Notes under the pieces: generated by a model
Database searches by the model: none
Told to the model about the DNA's origin: nothing
Seen by the model: only the letters and a program-made list of their open reading frames with translations
Translations under genes and position numbers: made by a program
Assembly (NCBI RefSeq): GCF_027587205.1
Contig: NZ_JAPDOD010000003.1
Span: 124,001-188,000 of the forward strand
DNA length: 64,000 nt
Reading direction: 5' to 3'
Origin: Solirubrobacter ginsenosidimutans
GTDB lineage: Bacteria; Actinomycetota; Thermoleophilia; Solirubrobacterales; Solirubrobacteraceae
Shown here: piece by piece, positions 26,002 through 34,025 of the stretch
Numbering within the stretch: position 1 is the first letter of the stretch
How the letters are laid out: every line of letters starts with the position of its first letter

Positions 26002-29000
26002 CGTCGGGGAGACGTTGCCGGACACGGTGCCCGTCGTGCTCGTCGCCGTCGGGGTCGGCGTGGCCGTCACGGTGGGTGTGGCGGTCGGGGTCGCCGTGGC
26101 GGTCGGCGTGGCCGTGGCGGTCGGGGTTGCCGTCGGCGTGGCCGTGACCGTCGGGGTTGCCGTCGGCGTGGCCGTGACCGTCGGGGTTGCGGTCGGCGTG
26201 GCCGTGACCGTCGGGGTTGCCGTCGGCGTGGCCGTGACCGTCGGGGTTGCCGTCGGCGTGGGTGTGGCCACCGCCTCGACGGTGAACGCCCGCGTCGCCG
26301 GGGTGGCGTCGACGTTGCCTGCACCGTCGGTCGCGCGCACCGAGAACGTGTACGCCCCCAGCGTGGTGGTCGTGTAGGCCTGCGGCGAGGTGCACGCCGT
26401 GTATGTCCCGGCCCCGGAGGGCGTGTCGAGCTTGCACTGGAACGTGGAGCCCGGCTCGGTGCCGGTGAACGTGAACGACTGCGAGGTCGCGGTCGTCGTG
26501 CCGCTCGGGCCGCCCGTGATCGTGGTGTCGGGCGCCGCCGTGTCGACCGTGAACGCGCGTGTGGCGGGGGTCGGGTCCGGGGTGCCGAGGCTGTCGGTCG
26601 CGCGGACGGACAGCGTGTAGGCGCCGTCGGTGAGCGGGCCGACGACCCGCGGCGTGGTGCAGCTGGCGTAGGTGCCGGTGGTGGCGCCGGGGCCGTCGAG
26701 CTTGCACTCGAAGGTCGATCCGGCCTTGGTGGAGGTGAACGCGAACGTCGGTGAGGCGACGTTGGTGGTTCCGGTCGGGCCGCTGGTGATGGTGGTGTCG
26801 GGGACCGTCGTCTCGACGGTGAATGACCGGGTGGCGGGGCTGGCGTCGACGTTGCCGGCGCCGTCGGTGGCGCGGACGGAGAACGTGTAGGCGCCGTCGG
26901 TGAGCGGGCCGACGACCCGCGGCGAGGTGCAGCTCACGAACGTGCCGGTGATCGCGCCGGGGCCGTCGAGCTTGCACTCGAACGTCGACCCAGCCTCGGT
27001 GCTGGTAAAGCCGAACGAGGGCGAGGCGACGTTGGTGGTCCCGGTCGGGCCGCTGGTGATCGTGGTGTCGGGTGCGGCGGTGTCGACCGTGAAGGTCCGC
27101 GTGGCGGGGCTGGCGTCGGGGTTGCCGGCGCTGTCGGTGGCGCGGACAGAGAACGTGTAGCTGCCGTCAGCCAAGGGGCCGACGGTGCGCGGCGTGGTGC
27201 AGCTGGCGTAGGTGCCGGTGGTGGCGCCGGGGCCGTCGAGCTTGCACTCGAAGGTCGATCCGGCCTTGGTGGAGGTGAACGCGAACGTCGGTGAGGCGAC
27301 GTTGGTGGTTCCGGTCGGGCCGCTGGTGATGGTGGTGTCGGGGACCGTCGTCTCGACGGTGAATGACCGGGTGGCGGGGCTGGCGTCGACGTTGCCGGCG
27401 CCGTCGGTGGCGCGGACGGAGAACGTGTAGGCGCCGTCGGTGAGCGGGCCGACGACCCGCGGCGAGGTGCAGCTCACGAACGTGCCGGTGGCCGCGCCGG
27501 GGCCGTCGAGCTTGCACTCGAACGTCGAACCGGCCTCGCTGCTGCTGAAGCCGAACGAGGGCGAGGCGACGTTCGTGGTCCCGGTCGGACCGCTCGTGAT
27601 CGTCGTATCGGGCGCGGCGGTGTCGACCGTGAACGACCGTGTGGCCGGGCTTGGATCGACGTTGCCGGCGCCGTCGGTCGCGCGCACGGAGAACGTGTAC
27701 GCGCCGTTGGCGGTGGTGGCGTAGGCCTGCGGTGAGGTACAGGCGGCGTACGTGCCGGCGCCGGCAGGCGTGTCGAGCTTGCACTCGAACGTCGAGCCCG
27801 CCTCCGTCGCGGTGAACGTGAACGACGGCGCAGTCGCGGACGTCGTGCCCGTCGGGCCGCCCGTGATCGTGGTGTCCGGCGCCGCGGTGTCAACGGTGAA
27901 CGAGCGGGTCGCCGGGGTGCCGTCGACGTTGCCGGCGCCGTCCGTGGCGCGCACGGAGAACGTGTACGCGCCGTTGGCGGTCGTCGTGTACGCCCGCGGC
28001 GAGGTGCAGGTGGCGTACGTGCCGGCGCCGGCGGGCGTGTCGAGCTTGCACTCGAACGTCGAGCCCGCCTCGGTCGCGGTGAACGTGAACGACGGCGCCG
28101 TGCCGGACGTCGTGCCCGTCGGGCCGCCCGTGATGGTCGTGTCCGGCGCGGTGGTGTCAACCGTGAACGAGCGCGACGCCGAGGTCGCGTCGACGTTGCC
28201 CGCGGCATCCGTCGCGCGGACCATGAACGTGTACGCGCCGTCGGTCAGTGAGCCGAGGATGCGCGGTGAGGTGCACGGCGAGAACGAGCCGACCGCCGCG
28301 CCGGGACCGTCGAGCCGGCACTCGAACGTCGAGCCCGCCTCGGTCGCGGAGAACGTCATCTGCGGGCTGTTGGCGTTCGTGACGCCGGTCGGCCCGCCGG
28401 TGATCGTGGTGTCCGGCGCGGTCGCGTCGACCGTGAAGGACCGCGTGGCCGGGGTCGCGTCCGGCGTCCCGAGGCTGTCGGTGGCGCGCACCGTGAGGGT
28501 GTAGGCGCCGTCGGTCAGCGGGCCGAGGACCCGCGGCGAGGTGCAGGCCGCGAACGTCCCCGTGGCGGCGCCCGGGCCGTCGAGCTTGCACTCGAAGGTG
28601 GAGCCGGCCTTGGTGGACGTGAACGCGAACGACGGCGAGGCGACGTTGGTCAGGCCCGTCGGGCCGCTGGTGATCGCGGTGTCCGGCGCGGACGTCTCGA
28701 CCGTGAACGAGCGCGTGGCCGGACTGGGGTCGACGTTGCCGGCGCCGTCGGTCGCGCGCACCGAGAACGTGTAGGCGCCGTCGGCGAGCGGGCCGACGGT
28801 CCGCGGCGAGGTGCAGCTGACGTAGGTGCCGGTCGTGGCGCCGGGTCCGTCAAGCTTGCACTCGAACGTCGAGCCGGCCTCGCTGCCCGTGAAGGCGAAC
28901 GACGGCGAAGCGACGTTGGTCGAACCGGTCGGGCCGCTGGTGATCGTCGTGTCCGGCGCGGCCGTGTCCACGGTGAACGTGCGGGTCGCCGGGCTGGCGT

Positions 29001-30747
29001 CGACGTTGCCCACGCCATCGATCGCGCGGACCGAGAGCGTGTAGGCGCCGTCGGCGAGCGGGCCGAGCGCCCGCGGCGAGGTGCACAGCGCGAACGTCCC
29101 CGTCGTGGCACCCGGGCCGTCGAGCTTGCACTCGAACGTCGAGCCGGCCTCGTTCGCGGAGAACGTGTACGACGGCGTGTTGCTGTTCGTCGCGCCGGTG
29201 GGGCCGGTGTTGATCGTCGTGTCCGGAGCGACGGTGTCGACCGTGAACGACCGTGTGGCCGGGCTGGGATCGACGTTGCCGACGCTATCGGTCGCGCGGA
29301 CGGAGAACGTGTACGCGCCGTTGGCGGTCGTCGTGTAGGCCCGCGGCGAGGTGCAGCTGCCGTACGTGCCGGCGCCGGACGGGGTGTCGAGCTTGCACTC
29401 GAACGTCGAGCCGGCCTCGGTGCTGGTGAACGCGAACGACGGGGATGTCGAGGCGGTCGTGCCCGTCGGGCCGCTCGTGATCGTCGTGTCCGGTGGGGCG
29501 GAGTCCACGGTGAACGATCTCGTCGCCGGGCTCAGGTCGGGGTACCCGGCCGGGAAGGTCGATCGGACCGAGAACGTGTAGGTCCCGTTCGCGGTCGTCG
29601 CGTACGCCTGCGGCGAGGTGCAGGACGCGTACGTCCCCGCGCCGGACGGGGTGTCGAGCTTGCACTCGAACGTCGCGGCCGGCGCGGTCGACGTGAAGGT
29701 GAAGGATGCCGAGGTCGTATTGGTCAATCCGCTTGGCCCGCCGGTGATCGTCGTGTCCGGCGGTGTCGGCGTGGCGGTAGGCGTGGCCGTCGCAGTGGGC
29801 GTGGCGGTGGCCGTGGGTGTGGCGGTGGGCGTCGGTGTGGCCACCGGTTCGACCACCACTGTTCCGGTCATCTCGGGATGGACGCCGCAGACGAACGCAT
29901 ATGTCCCTGCCGCGTCGAACTGGCAGAAGCCCTCCCAGCCCGCCGGTAGGAAGTTCTGGGGCAGCGGCGGCGCATCGTCGGGATCGATGCCGCCGCCAAG
30001 CGGCGAGGCCTTGGTCTGCGGGCAGTAGGTCGGCTTCAGCGTTCCGTTGAACGTCACGTTGTGGACGCTGCCGCCGCTCGGGTACCCGAACGTGACCCGC
30101 TGGCCGACGGTGATCGTCACGCTGTGATCACCCGAGCCCGGGGTGGCCGCGTCCTGCCAGTAGTTGGGCAGTCCGTCGTGTGCGTCGAACTTGGCCGCGG
30201 TGGGGGGTGGCGTGGCCGTGGCGGTCGCGGTCGGCGTCGCTGTCGCGGTCGGAGTGGCGGTCGCGGTCGGCGTCGGCGTCGCGGTTCCGGTGACCACGAT
30301 CGTTCCCGTCATCTCGGCCGTGTGCGCCTGGCAGAAGAAGTGATAGGTGCCGGGGGTGTTGAAGGTGCAGTACCCCTCCCAGTCCGCGGGCTGCGGGTAC
30401 CCCGGCATCGGCGCCTTGCCGTCCACATCGAGCTCGACGTCGGGGTTGGACCCGTCGGTCTGGTTGCACACCGACGGCTGCGTCTCGAAGTCGAAGTCGA
30501 CGTTGTGCGACGCGCGATTGGTCTCGCCGTCGGTCGAGGTGAACGTCACCGTTCCGCCGACCGGGATCGTGACCTCGTTGTCGTCAGGGCTGCTGCCGCC
30601 GGCGTCCTGGAAGGCGTTGTCCCTGGTGGTGAACGCCGCGTCGGCGACGGGCTGGCCGTCGCGCGCGGGCGCGCCCCAAGCCAGCGCCGGGATCACGACG
30701 ACCGCGATCACGGCGCACGCCAACCATGGCAAGAACGTCTTCCTCAT
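25600..30747 (-). CDS. Giant exoprotein: two cupredoxin domains, 13 Ig-like repeats, WxL-like C-terminal module
   Basis: A 1715-residue exported protein with a signal peptide (MRKTFLPWLACAVIAVVVIP). Two plastocyanin-like domains follow: the first (~res 30-150) has ASHNVDF and HFFCQAHTAEMTG, the second (~res 185-310) SVHNVTFN and AFVCGVHPEMTG, each offering His, Cys, His and Met for a type 1 copper site. Thr-Pro linkers separate them. Next come 13 Ig-like units of about 85-90 residues starting PDTTITSGPTG, each with two cysteines. Another Thr-Pro linker leads to a 133-residue C-terminal module shared with three proteins here. A surface-attached electron-transfer or copper-binding role is plausible. 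A hairpin follows the gene. Downstream on the same strand is only the PAP2 gene. Confidence 0.88.
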   Translation of the reverse strand: MRKTFLPWLACAVIAVVVIPALAWGAPARDGQPVADAAFTTRDNAFQDAGGSSPDDNEVTIPVGGTVTFTSTDGETNRASHNVDFDFETQPSVCNQTDGSNPDVELDVDGKAPMPGYPQPADWEGYCTFNTPGTYHFFCQAHTAEMTGTIVVTGTATPTPTATATPTATATPTATATATPPPTAAKFDAHDGLPNYWQDAATPGSGDHSVTITVGQRVTFGYPSGGSVHNVTFNGTLKPTYCPQTKASPLGGGIDPDDAPPLPQNFLPAGWEGFCQFDAAGTYAFVCGVHPEMTGTVVVEPVATPTPTATPTATATPTATATPTATPTPPDTTITGGPSGLTNTTSASFTFTSTAPAATFECKLDTPSGAGTYASCTSPQAYATTANGTYTFSVRSTFPAGYPDLSPATRSFTVDSAPPDTTITSGPTGTTASTSPSFAFTSTEAGSTFECKLDTPSGAGTYGSCTSPRAYTTTANGAYTFSVRATDSVGNVDPSPATRSFTVDTVAPDTTINTGPTGATNSNTPSYTFSANEAGSTFECKLDGPGATTGTFALCTSPRALGPLADGAYTLSVRAIDGVGNVDASPATRTFTVDTAAPDTTITSGPTGSTNVASPSFAFTGSEAGSTFECKLDGPGATTGTYVSCTSPRTVGPLADGAYTFSVRATDGAGNVDPSPATRSFTVETSAPDTAITSGPTGLTNVASPSFAFTSTKAGSTFECKLDGPGAATGTFAACTSPRVLGPLTDGAYTLTVRATDSLGTPDATPATRSFTVDATAPDTTITGGPTGVTNANSPQMTFSATEAGSTFECRLDGPGAAVGSFSPCTSPRILGSLTDGAYTFMVRATDAAGNVDATSASRSFTVDTTAPDTTITGGPTGTTSGTAPSFTFTATEAGSTFECKLDTPAGAGTYATCTSPRAYTTTANGAYTFSVRATDGAGNVDGTPATRSFTVDTAAPDTTITGGPTGTTSATAPSFTFTATEAGSTFECKLDTPAGAGTYAACTSPQAYATTANGAYTFSVRATDGAGNVDPSPATRSFTVDTAAPDTTITSGPTGTTNVASPSFGFSSSEAGSTFECKLDGPGAATGTFVSCTSPRVVGPLTDGAYTFSVRATDGAGNVDASPATRSFTVETTVPDTTITSGPTGTTNVASPTFAFTSTKAGSTFECKLDGPGATTGTYASCTTPRTVGPLADGSYTFSVRATDSAGNPDASPATRTFTVDTAAPDTTITSGPTGTTNVASPSFGFTSTEAGSTFECKLDGPGAITGTFVSCTSPRVVGPLTDGAYTFSVRATDGAGNVDASPATRSFTVETTVPDTTITSGPTGTTNVASPTFAFTSTKAGSTFECKLDGPGATTGTYASCTTPRVVGPLTDGAYTLSVRATDSLGTPDPTPATRAFTVDTAAPDTTITGGPSGTTTATSQSFTFTGTEPGSTFQCKLDTPSGAGTYTACTSPQAYTTTTLGAYTFSVRATDGAGNVDATPATRAFTVEAVATPTPTATPTVTATPTATPTVTATPTATPTVTATPTATPTVTATPTATPTATATPTATATPTATPTVTATPTPTATSTTGTVSGNVSPTLSLTLGNPPVLGPLRPGIAADYTGSMTAQITSTAGDATLTVADPSDQAPGHLVNGTRALANPLQAFATNAAQPTSAFAPIAGSATPLVLLTYPAAIASDPVSVMFKQTISATEGLRSGTYGKTLTFTLSTTNP
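26044..26275 (-). repeat. Low-complexity Thr-Pro linker with 30-bp tandem repeats
   Basis: The strand encodes ATPTATPTVT-type repeats. At DNA level a 30-base unit (GTCGGCGTGGCCGTGACC then GTCGGGGTTGCC on the plus strand) recurs about four times between 26125 and 26255. It looks like an extended, possibly O-glycosylated stalk between the Ig array and the C-terminal module. Shorter relatives occur near 29757-29845 and 30211-30290. Such tracts are prone to length change. Confidence 0.8.
26648..27490 (-). repeat. Exact 303-bp direct duplication within the Ig array
   Basis: Bases 26648-26950 and 27188-27490 are identical, offset by 540 bases. This equals two Ig units, so a pair of units has been duplicated or homogenised recently. 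The flanking bases differ on both sides (26647/27187 and 26951/27491). Confidence 0.88.
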
Positions 30748-30842
30748 TACTCCCCCTCAGAAGCCCAGGACCCGGATCCCGAACCTTATGATGAAGGGAA
30801 GCGCAAGTCAACGACCTTTTGCCCCATAAGAGGCAAAACAGA

Positions 30843-30876
30843 TGAGCCGCGGCGGTCGTTGGACCGCCGCGGCTCA
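30843..30876 (-). terminator. Strong terminator after the S15-type peptidase gene
   Basis: A perfect 15-bp stem (TGAGCCGCGGCGGTC and its complement) with loop GTTG lies just past the stop at 30882. On the minus strand it is followed closely by TTTT, as expected of an intrinsic terminator. It isolates this gene from the exoprotein gene downstream. Confidence 0.85.
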
Positions 30877-30881
30877 GGCCA

Positions 30882-31283
30882 CTACGGCGTGGTCGTCGAG
30901 AGCGTGAACGTCAGCGTCTTGCTGTACGTACCCGTGCGGAGCGGGTCCGAGGAGTTCACGAGCTGGCTGAAGCCGAGCGTCACCGCGTCGTTGGACGCGG
31001 GGCCGCTATAGGTCAGCAGGTTCAGCGGCGAGGCCGAGGAACCGACGTTGTTGTACGGGGTGCCGGTGTTGGCGGCATTGCGGGCGCGGGCCTGCAGCGG
31101 CTGCGGCAGGGCGAACGCGCCGTTGACCAGATGCCCGGTGTTGTCCGAGCTCGGGTCGGCGACGCTCAGCAGCGCGTCGCCGGCGGTCGAGATCACGTTG
31201 GCGGACATCGAGGACTCGTAGGTCTTCGTGACGCCGGGCGTGAAGAACCCGAACGCGGCGGACGTGCCGAGGGTCAGCGACAG
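30882..31283 (-). other. C-terminal module (copy 3 of 4), WxL-like
   Basis: The final 133 residues begin LSLTLGTSAAFGFFTPGV, include STAGDALLSVADPS and GHLVNGAFAL, and end LRTGTYSKTLTFTLSTTTP at the stop. It is the same length as copy 2 and its last 19 residues are identical to those of copy 4. Confidence 0.82.
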
Positions 31284-33494
31284 GGTGGCCGGCACCGTGC
31301 CGGTCGTGTCGCCGTTGGCGGTGGTGACGTCGAACACCGTCACCTTGAACGACTGCGGCGCCGAGGCGTTGCCGTTGGCGTCGGTCGCCGTGCAGGTGAC
31401 CGTCGTGGCGCCGATCGGGAACTTCGAGCCGCTCGTCTTGTCGCAGGTCACGGTCGGAGCCGCGTCCTGCGTGTCGGTCGCGGCAGTCGAGAACGAGACG
31501 TTGGTCCCGGTCAGGTCCGTCGTGTTGGCCGTGACGTCGGCGATCGGCGCGAGCGTCGGCGCCGTGGTGTCGGCGACGAACGCGCCCGTCGCGGTCGCGG
31601 CGGCGGAACCGCCCGTGACCGGCAGGATGACCTTCGACGCCTTCGTGTCGACGGTGACGACGGCACCACGGGTGCCGGCGACGCCCATCGAGTAGTTGGC
31701 GAGCAGGATCACGCCGAGCTGGTGACCGGCGGGGATCGTGTACTCCGTCGGCAGGACCGGGAACTTGAACTCGTACTTCTGACCGGCGACGACCGGACTG
31801 GCCTGCCCGTCGATCAGCGAGTCGCGGTTCGAGGAATCCAGGATGCCCTTGGAGATGCGCCACGACGTGACCGTCTGCACGGGCTTGGTGACCGTGAGGT
31901 AGCACGCGCTGTCTGCGGCGGTGGAATCACCGACGCAGGTGCGGGTGGTGGTGTTGGTGACGCCGTCGCTGCCGCCGCGACCCACGTGGGAGCCGGGGCC
32001 GTAGTCGACGAGCAGCGCCGCCAGGTTGCTCTGCGTGGTGCTGAGCGACGCCTGGATGTCGATGATCGGCTGCCCCGAGAGGTGCAGGTCGGTCTTGAGC
32101 TTCGGCGTCAGGAACGACAGGCGGTTGGCCTGCGAACCGTTCGGCGTGTTGATCGCGTTGGTCTCGGACAGCGAGTTGTCGGTGAACGCGAGGCTGTCGG
32201 AGTCCCCACCCGAGCTGAGCAGCAGCGAGCCGGACTTGCCGGCGCCGCGGCCGCCGAGGTAGATGTTCGTCGGCGAGGTGTTCGGCAGCGGCCAGTCGGC
32301 GAACTGCGTGAACGTGTCGGCGGACGTCTCGATGTCGACCCGCGGCTGGTCCATGATGCCGTTCTGGACGCCCTGGAGCCAGTAGTCGAACCAGCGGTTC
32401 AGGGTGTCGACGAACGCGTCACGGCGGTAGTCGAACGGATCGACGTGACCCTCGAGCGAGAGCCACAGCTTGCGCGGGACGTTGTTGGCGGCGAGGCCGG
32501 TCCACCAGCGGTACATCTGATCCGGGCGGACGTTGTCGTCGTTGATGCCGTGCGACTCGAAGACGGCGGCCTTGACCTTGCTGACGTCCTTGGCGTAGTC
32601 GCGATCGTTCCAGAACGGATTGATGTCGCCTGTGGCGTCACCGTCGATCAGGTCCAGGTTGTTGAACACCGTCGTGCACGACGTCCGGTGATCGGGCGGC
32701 AGCACACCCAGCGTCGCCAGCGACTGCGTCGCGGTGATGCTGTTGTCCAGGCTGTGCGGGTAGTGGGTGTTCTCCCGGATGCCGCCCATGCGCGAGTAGT
32801 CGTACCAGTCGGAGATGGCACTGATCGGGACGATGGTCGTGAGACCGTCGACACCCGTGGCGGCGACGCCGTTGGCGAACGTGCCGTCGTAGGACTTGCC
32901 GATCATCGCGTTCTTGCCGTTGGCCCAGTCGGCCACGGCGAGCGTGTCACCCGTCGAGGACGTGTAACCCGGGATGCGGCCCTCGAGCCAGTCGATGACC
33001 GACTTGAAGCCGTTGACGTCGCCCGGGCCGCCATGAAGCGGGCAGCCCGTCGAGAAGGCGGTGCCGTCCGCGTGCGCGAGGATGACCGCGTACCCGCGCG
33101 GGACGAAGTAGTTGTCGTAGAACAGCGGGAACTTGTCCAGCACGCCATCCGCGGTCGTGTGGATGAACTGCGTCTCGTTGCCCCGCCCGACCGACGTGTA
33201 GTACGGGCTGTCGTCGATGATGGCCGGAACCTTCAGGTTCGGGCCGGACTCCTTCGGGCGGATGATGTCGATCGCGATGCGATCGATGACCCCGTCGTTG
33301 TTCTGGTCGACGCCGGTGTTGGGCACCCAGACCCGCTCACGCTTGGCGTCGGCGTAACTGAAGACCGGCGCGGTCTTCCCGTCCGCGCCGACCGTGATGA
33401 CGGGATCGGCGGCGTGTGCCACGCCACCGGTGCCGAGAGCCATTGCTGCGAACGCGAACGCGCCCGCGGCAAGCCCTCTTGCCCCATTCCTCAT
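30882..33494 (-). CDS. Secreted S15/CocE-type peptidase with HYR domain and WxL-like C-terminal module
   Basis: An 870-residue protein. ATG 33494 follows a GGAGG and begins a signal peptide (MRNGARGLAAGAFAFAAMAL, cleavage near AHA-AD); a longer frame from 33584 adds an unlikely leader. Residues ~40-650 form an Xaa-Pro dipeptidyl-peptidase/CocE-like alpha/beta hydrolase with nucleophile Ser201 in MIGKSYDGT, acid Asp in ESHGINDDNV and His in LEGHVDPF, plus a C-terminal jelly-roll region. A HYR domain (TVTCTATDANGNAS) and then a 133-residue C-terminal module follow. It would remove Xaa-Pro dipeptides or hydrolyse esters outside the cell. The adjacent upstream gene is a paralogue. Confidence 0.88.
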   Translation of the reverse strand: MRNGARGLAAGAFAFAAMALGTGGVAHAADPVITVGADGKTAPVFSYADAKRERVWVPNTGVDQNNDGVIDRIAIDIIRPKESGPNLKVPAIIDDSPYYTSVGRGNETQFIHTTADGVLDKFPLFYDNYFVPRGYAVILAHADGTAFSTGCPLHGGPGDVNGFKSVIDWLEGRIPGYTSSTGDTLAVADWANGKNAMIGKSYDGTFANGVAATGVDGLTTIVPISAISDWYDYSRMGGIRENTHYPHSLDNSITATQSLATLGVLPPDHRTSCTTVFNNLDLIDGDATGDINPFWNDRDYAKDVSKVKAAVFESHGINDDNVRPDQMYRWWTGLAANNVPRKLWLSLEGHVDPFDYRRDAFVDTLNRWFDYWLQGVQNGIMDQPRVDIETSADTFTQFADWPLPNTSPTNIYLGGRGAGKSGSLLLSSGGDSDSLAFTDNSLSETNAINTPNGSQANRLSFLTPKLKTDLHLSGQPIIDIQASLSTTQSNLAALLVDYGPGSHVGRGGSDGVTNTTTRTCVGDSTAADSACYLTVTKPVQTVTSWRISKGILDSSNRDSLIDGQASPVVAGQKYEFKFPVLPTEYTIPAGHQLGVILLANYSMGVAGTRGAVVTVDTKASKVILPVTGGSAAATATGAFVADTTAPTLAPIADVTANTTDLTGTNVSFSTAATDTQDAAPTVTCDKTSGSKFPIGATTVTCTATDANGNASAPQSFKVTVFDVTTANGDTTGTVPATLSLTLGTSAAFGFFTPGVTKTYESSMSANVISTAGDALLSVADPSSDNTGHLVNGAFALPQPLQARARNAANTGTPYNNVGSSASPLNLLTYSGPASNDAVTLGFSQLVNSSDPLRTGTYSKTLTFTLSTTTP

Positions 33495-33620
33495 TGAACC
33501 TCCGTATGCAGCAGACCCAGCCGCCGCGGCCCACGCGACGGCCTTGCGCGTGCAACGATATGGGCGGTTCGGAGGTCCCGGCAACCATCATTCGTCCACA
33601 GGGTGTGGATGAGAATCCAC

Positions 33621-33654
33621 GCGATGCACCGACTATGAGAAGCCGGTGCATCGC
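33621..33654 (-). terminator. Hairpin after the second S15-type peptidase gene
   Basis: GCGATGCACCG pairs with CGGTGCATCGC across a 12-base loop, 30 bases past the stop at 33684. No strong U-tract follows. Its position between two tandem paralogues suggests each is transcribed separately. Confidence 0.65.
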
Positions 33655-33683
33655 GGGTGAGAATCAGCTGGTTTGCAGGTGAA

Positions 33684-34025
33684 CTACGGGGTCGTCGTGC
33701 TCAGGGTGAACGTCAGCGTCTTGCTGTACGTGCCCGTGCGCAGCGGCTCGTTGGCCGCGATCGACTGCGTGAACGTGATCGGCACCGACTCGTTGGAGGT
33801 CGGGGCAGACCAGGTCTTGATCGTGCCCAGGCCCTGCAGCGCCGTGGCCAGGGCGAACGACCCGTTCACCAGGCGGCCGGTGGCCACGGAGCTGGGATCG
33901 GCGACGCTCAGCGTCGCGTCGCCCGCCGTGGAGATGACGCTCGCGGTGGTCCCCGCCGTGTAGTTCTTGGCGACGCCCGGCGTGAACGCGCCGAACTGCA
34001 CCGGAGCGCCGAGCGTCAGGCTCAG
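33684..34025 (-). other. C-terminal module (copy 4 of 4), WxL-like
   Basis: The final 113 residues begin LSLTLGAPVQFGAFTPGVA, include STAGDATLSVADPS and ITFTQSIAANE, and end LRTGTYSKTLTFTLSTTTP at the stop. It lacks a ~20-residue insertion found in copies 2 and 3, as does copy 1. Confidence 0.82.

Noticed and set aside
26044..26275. 30-base repeats resembling a small CRISPR or VNTR
   Set aside because: They encode a continuous Thr-Pro linker and have no spacers.
33495..33584. Longer N-terminus for the first S15-type peptidase
   Set aside because: ATG 33494 has a GGAGG site and starts a classic signal peptide matching the paralogue.
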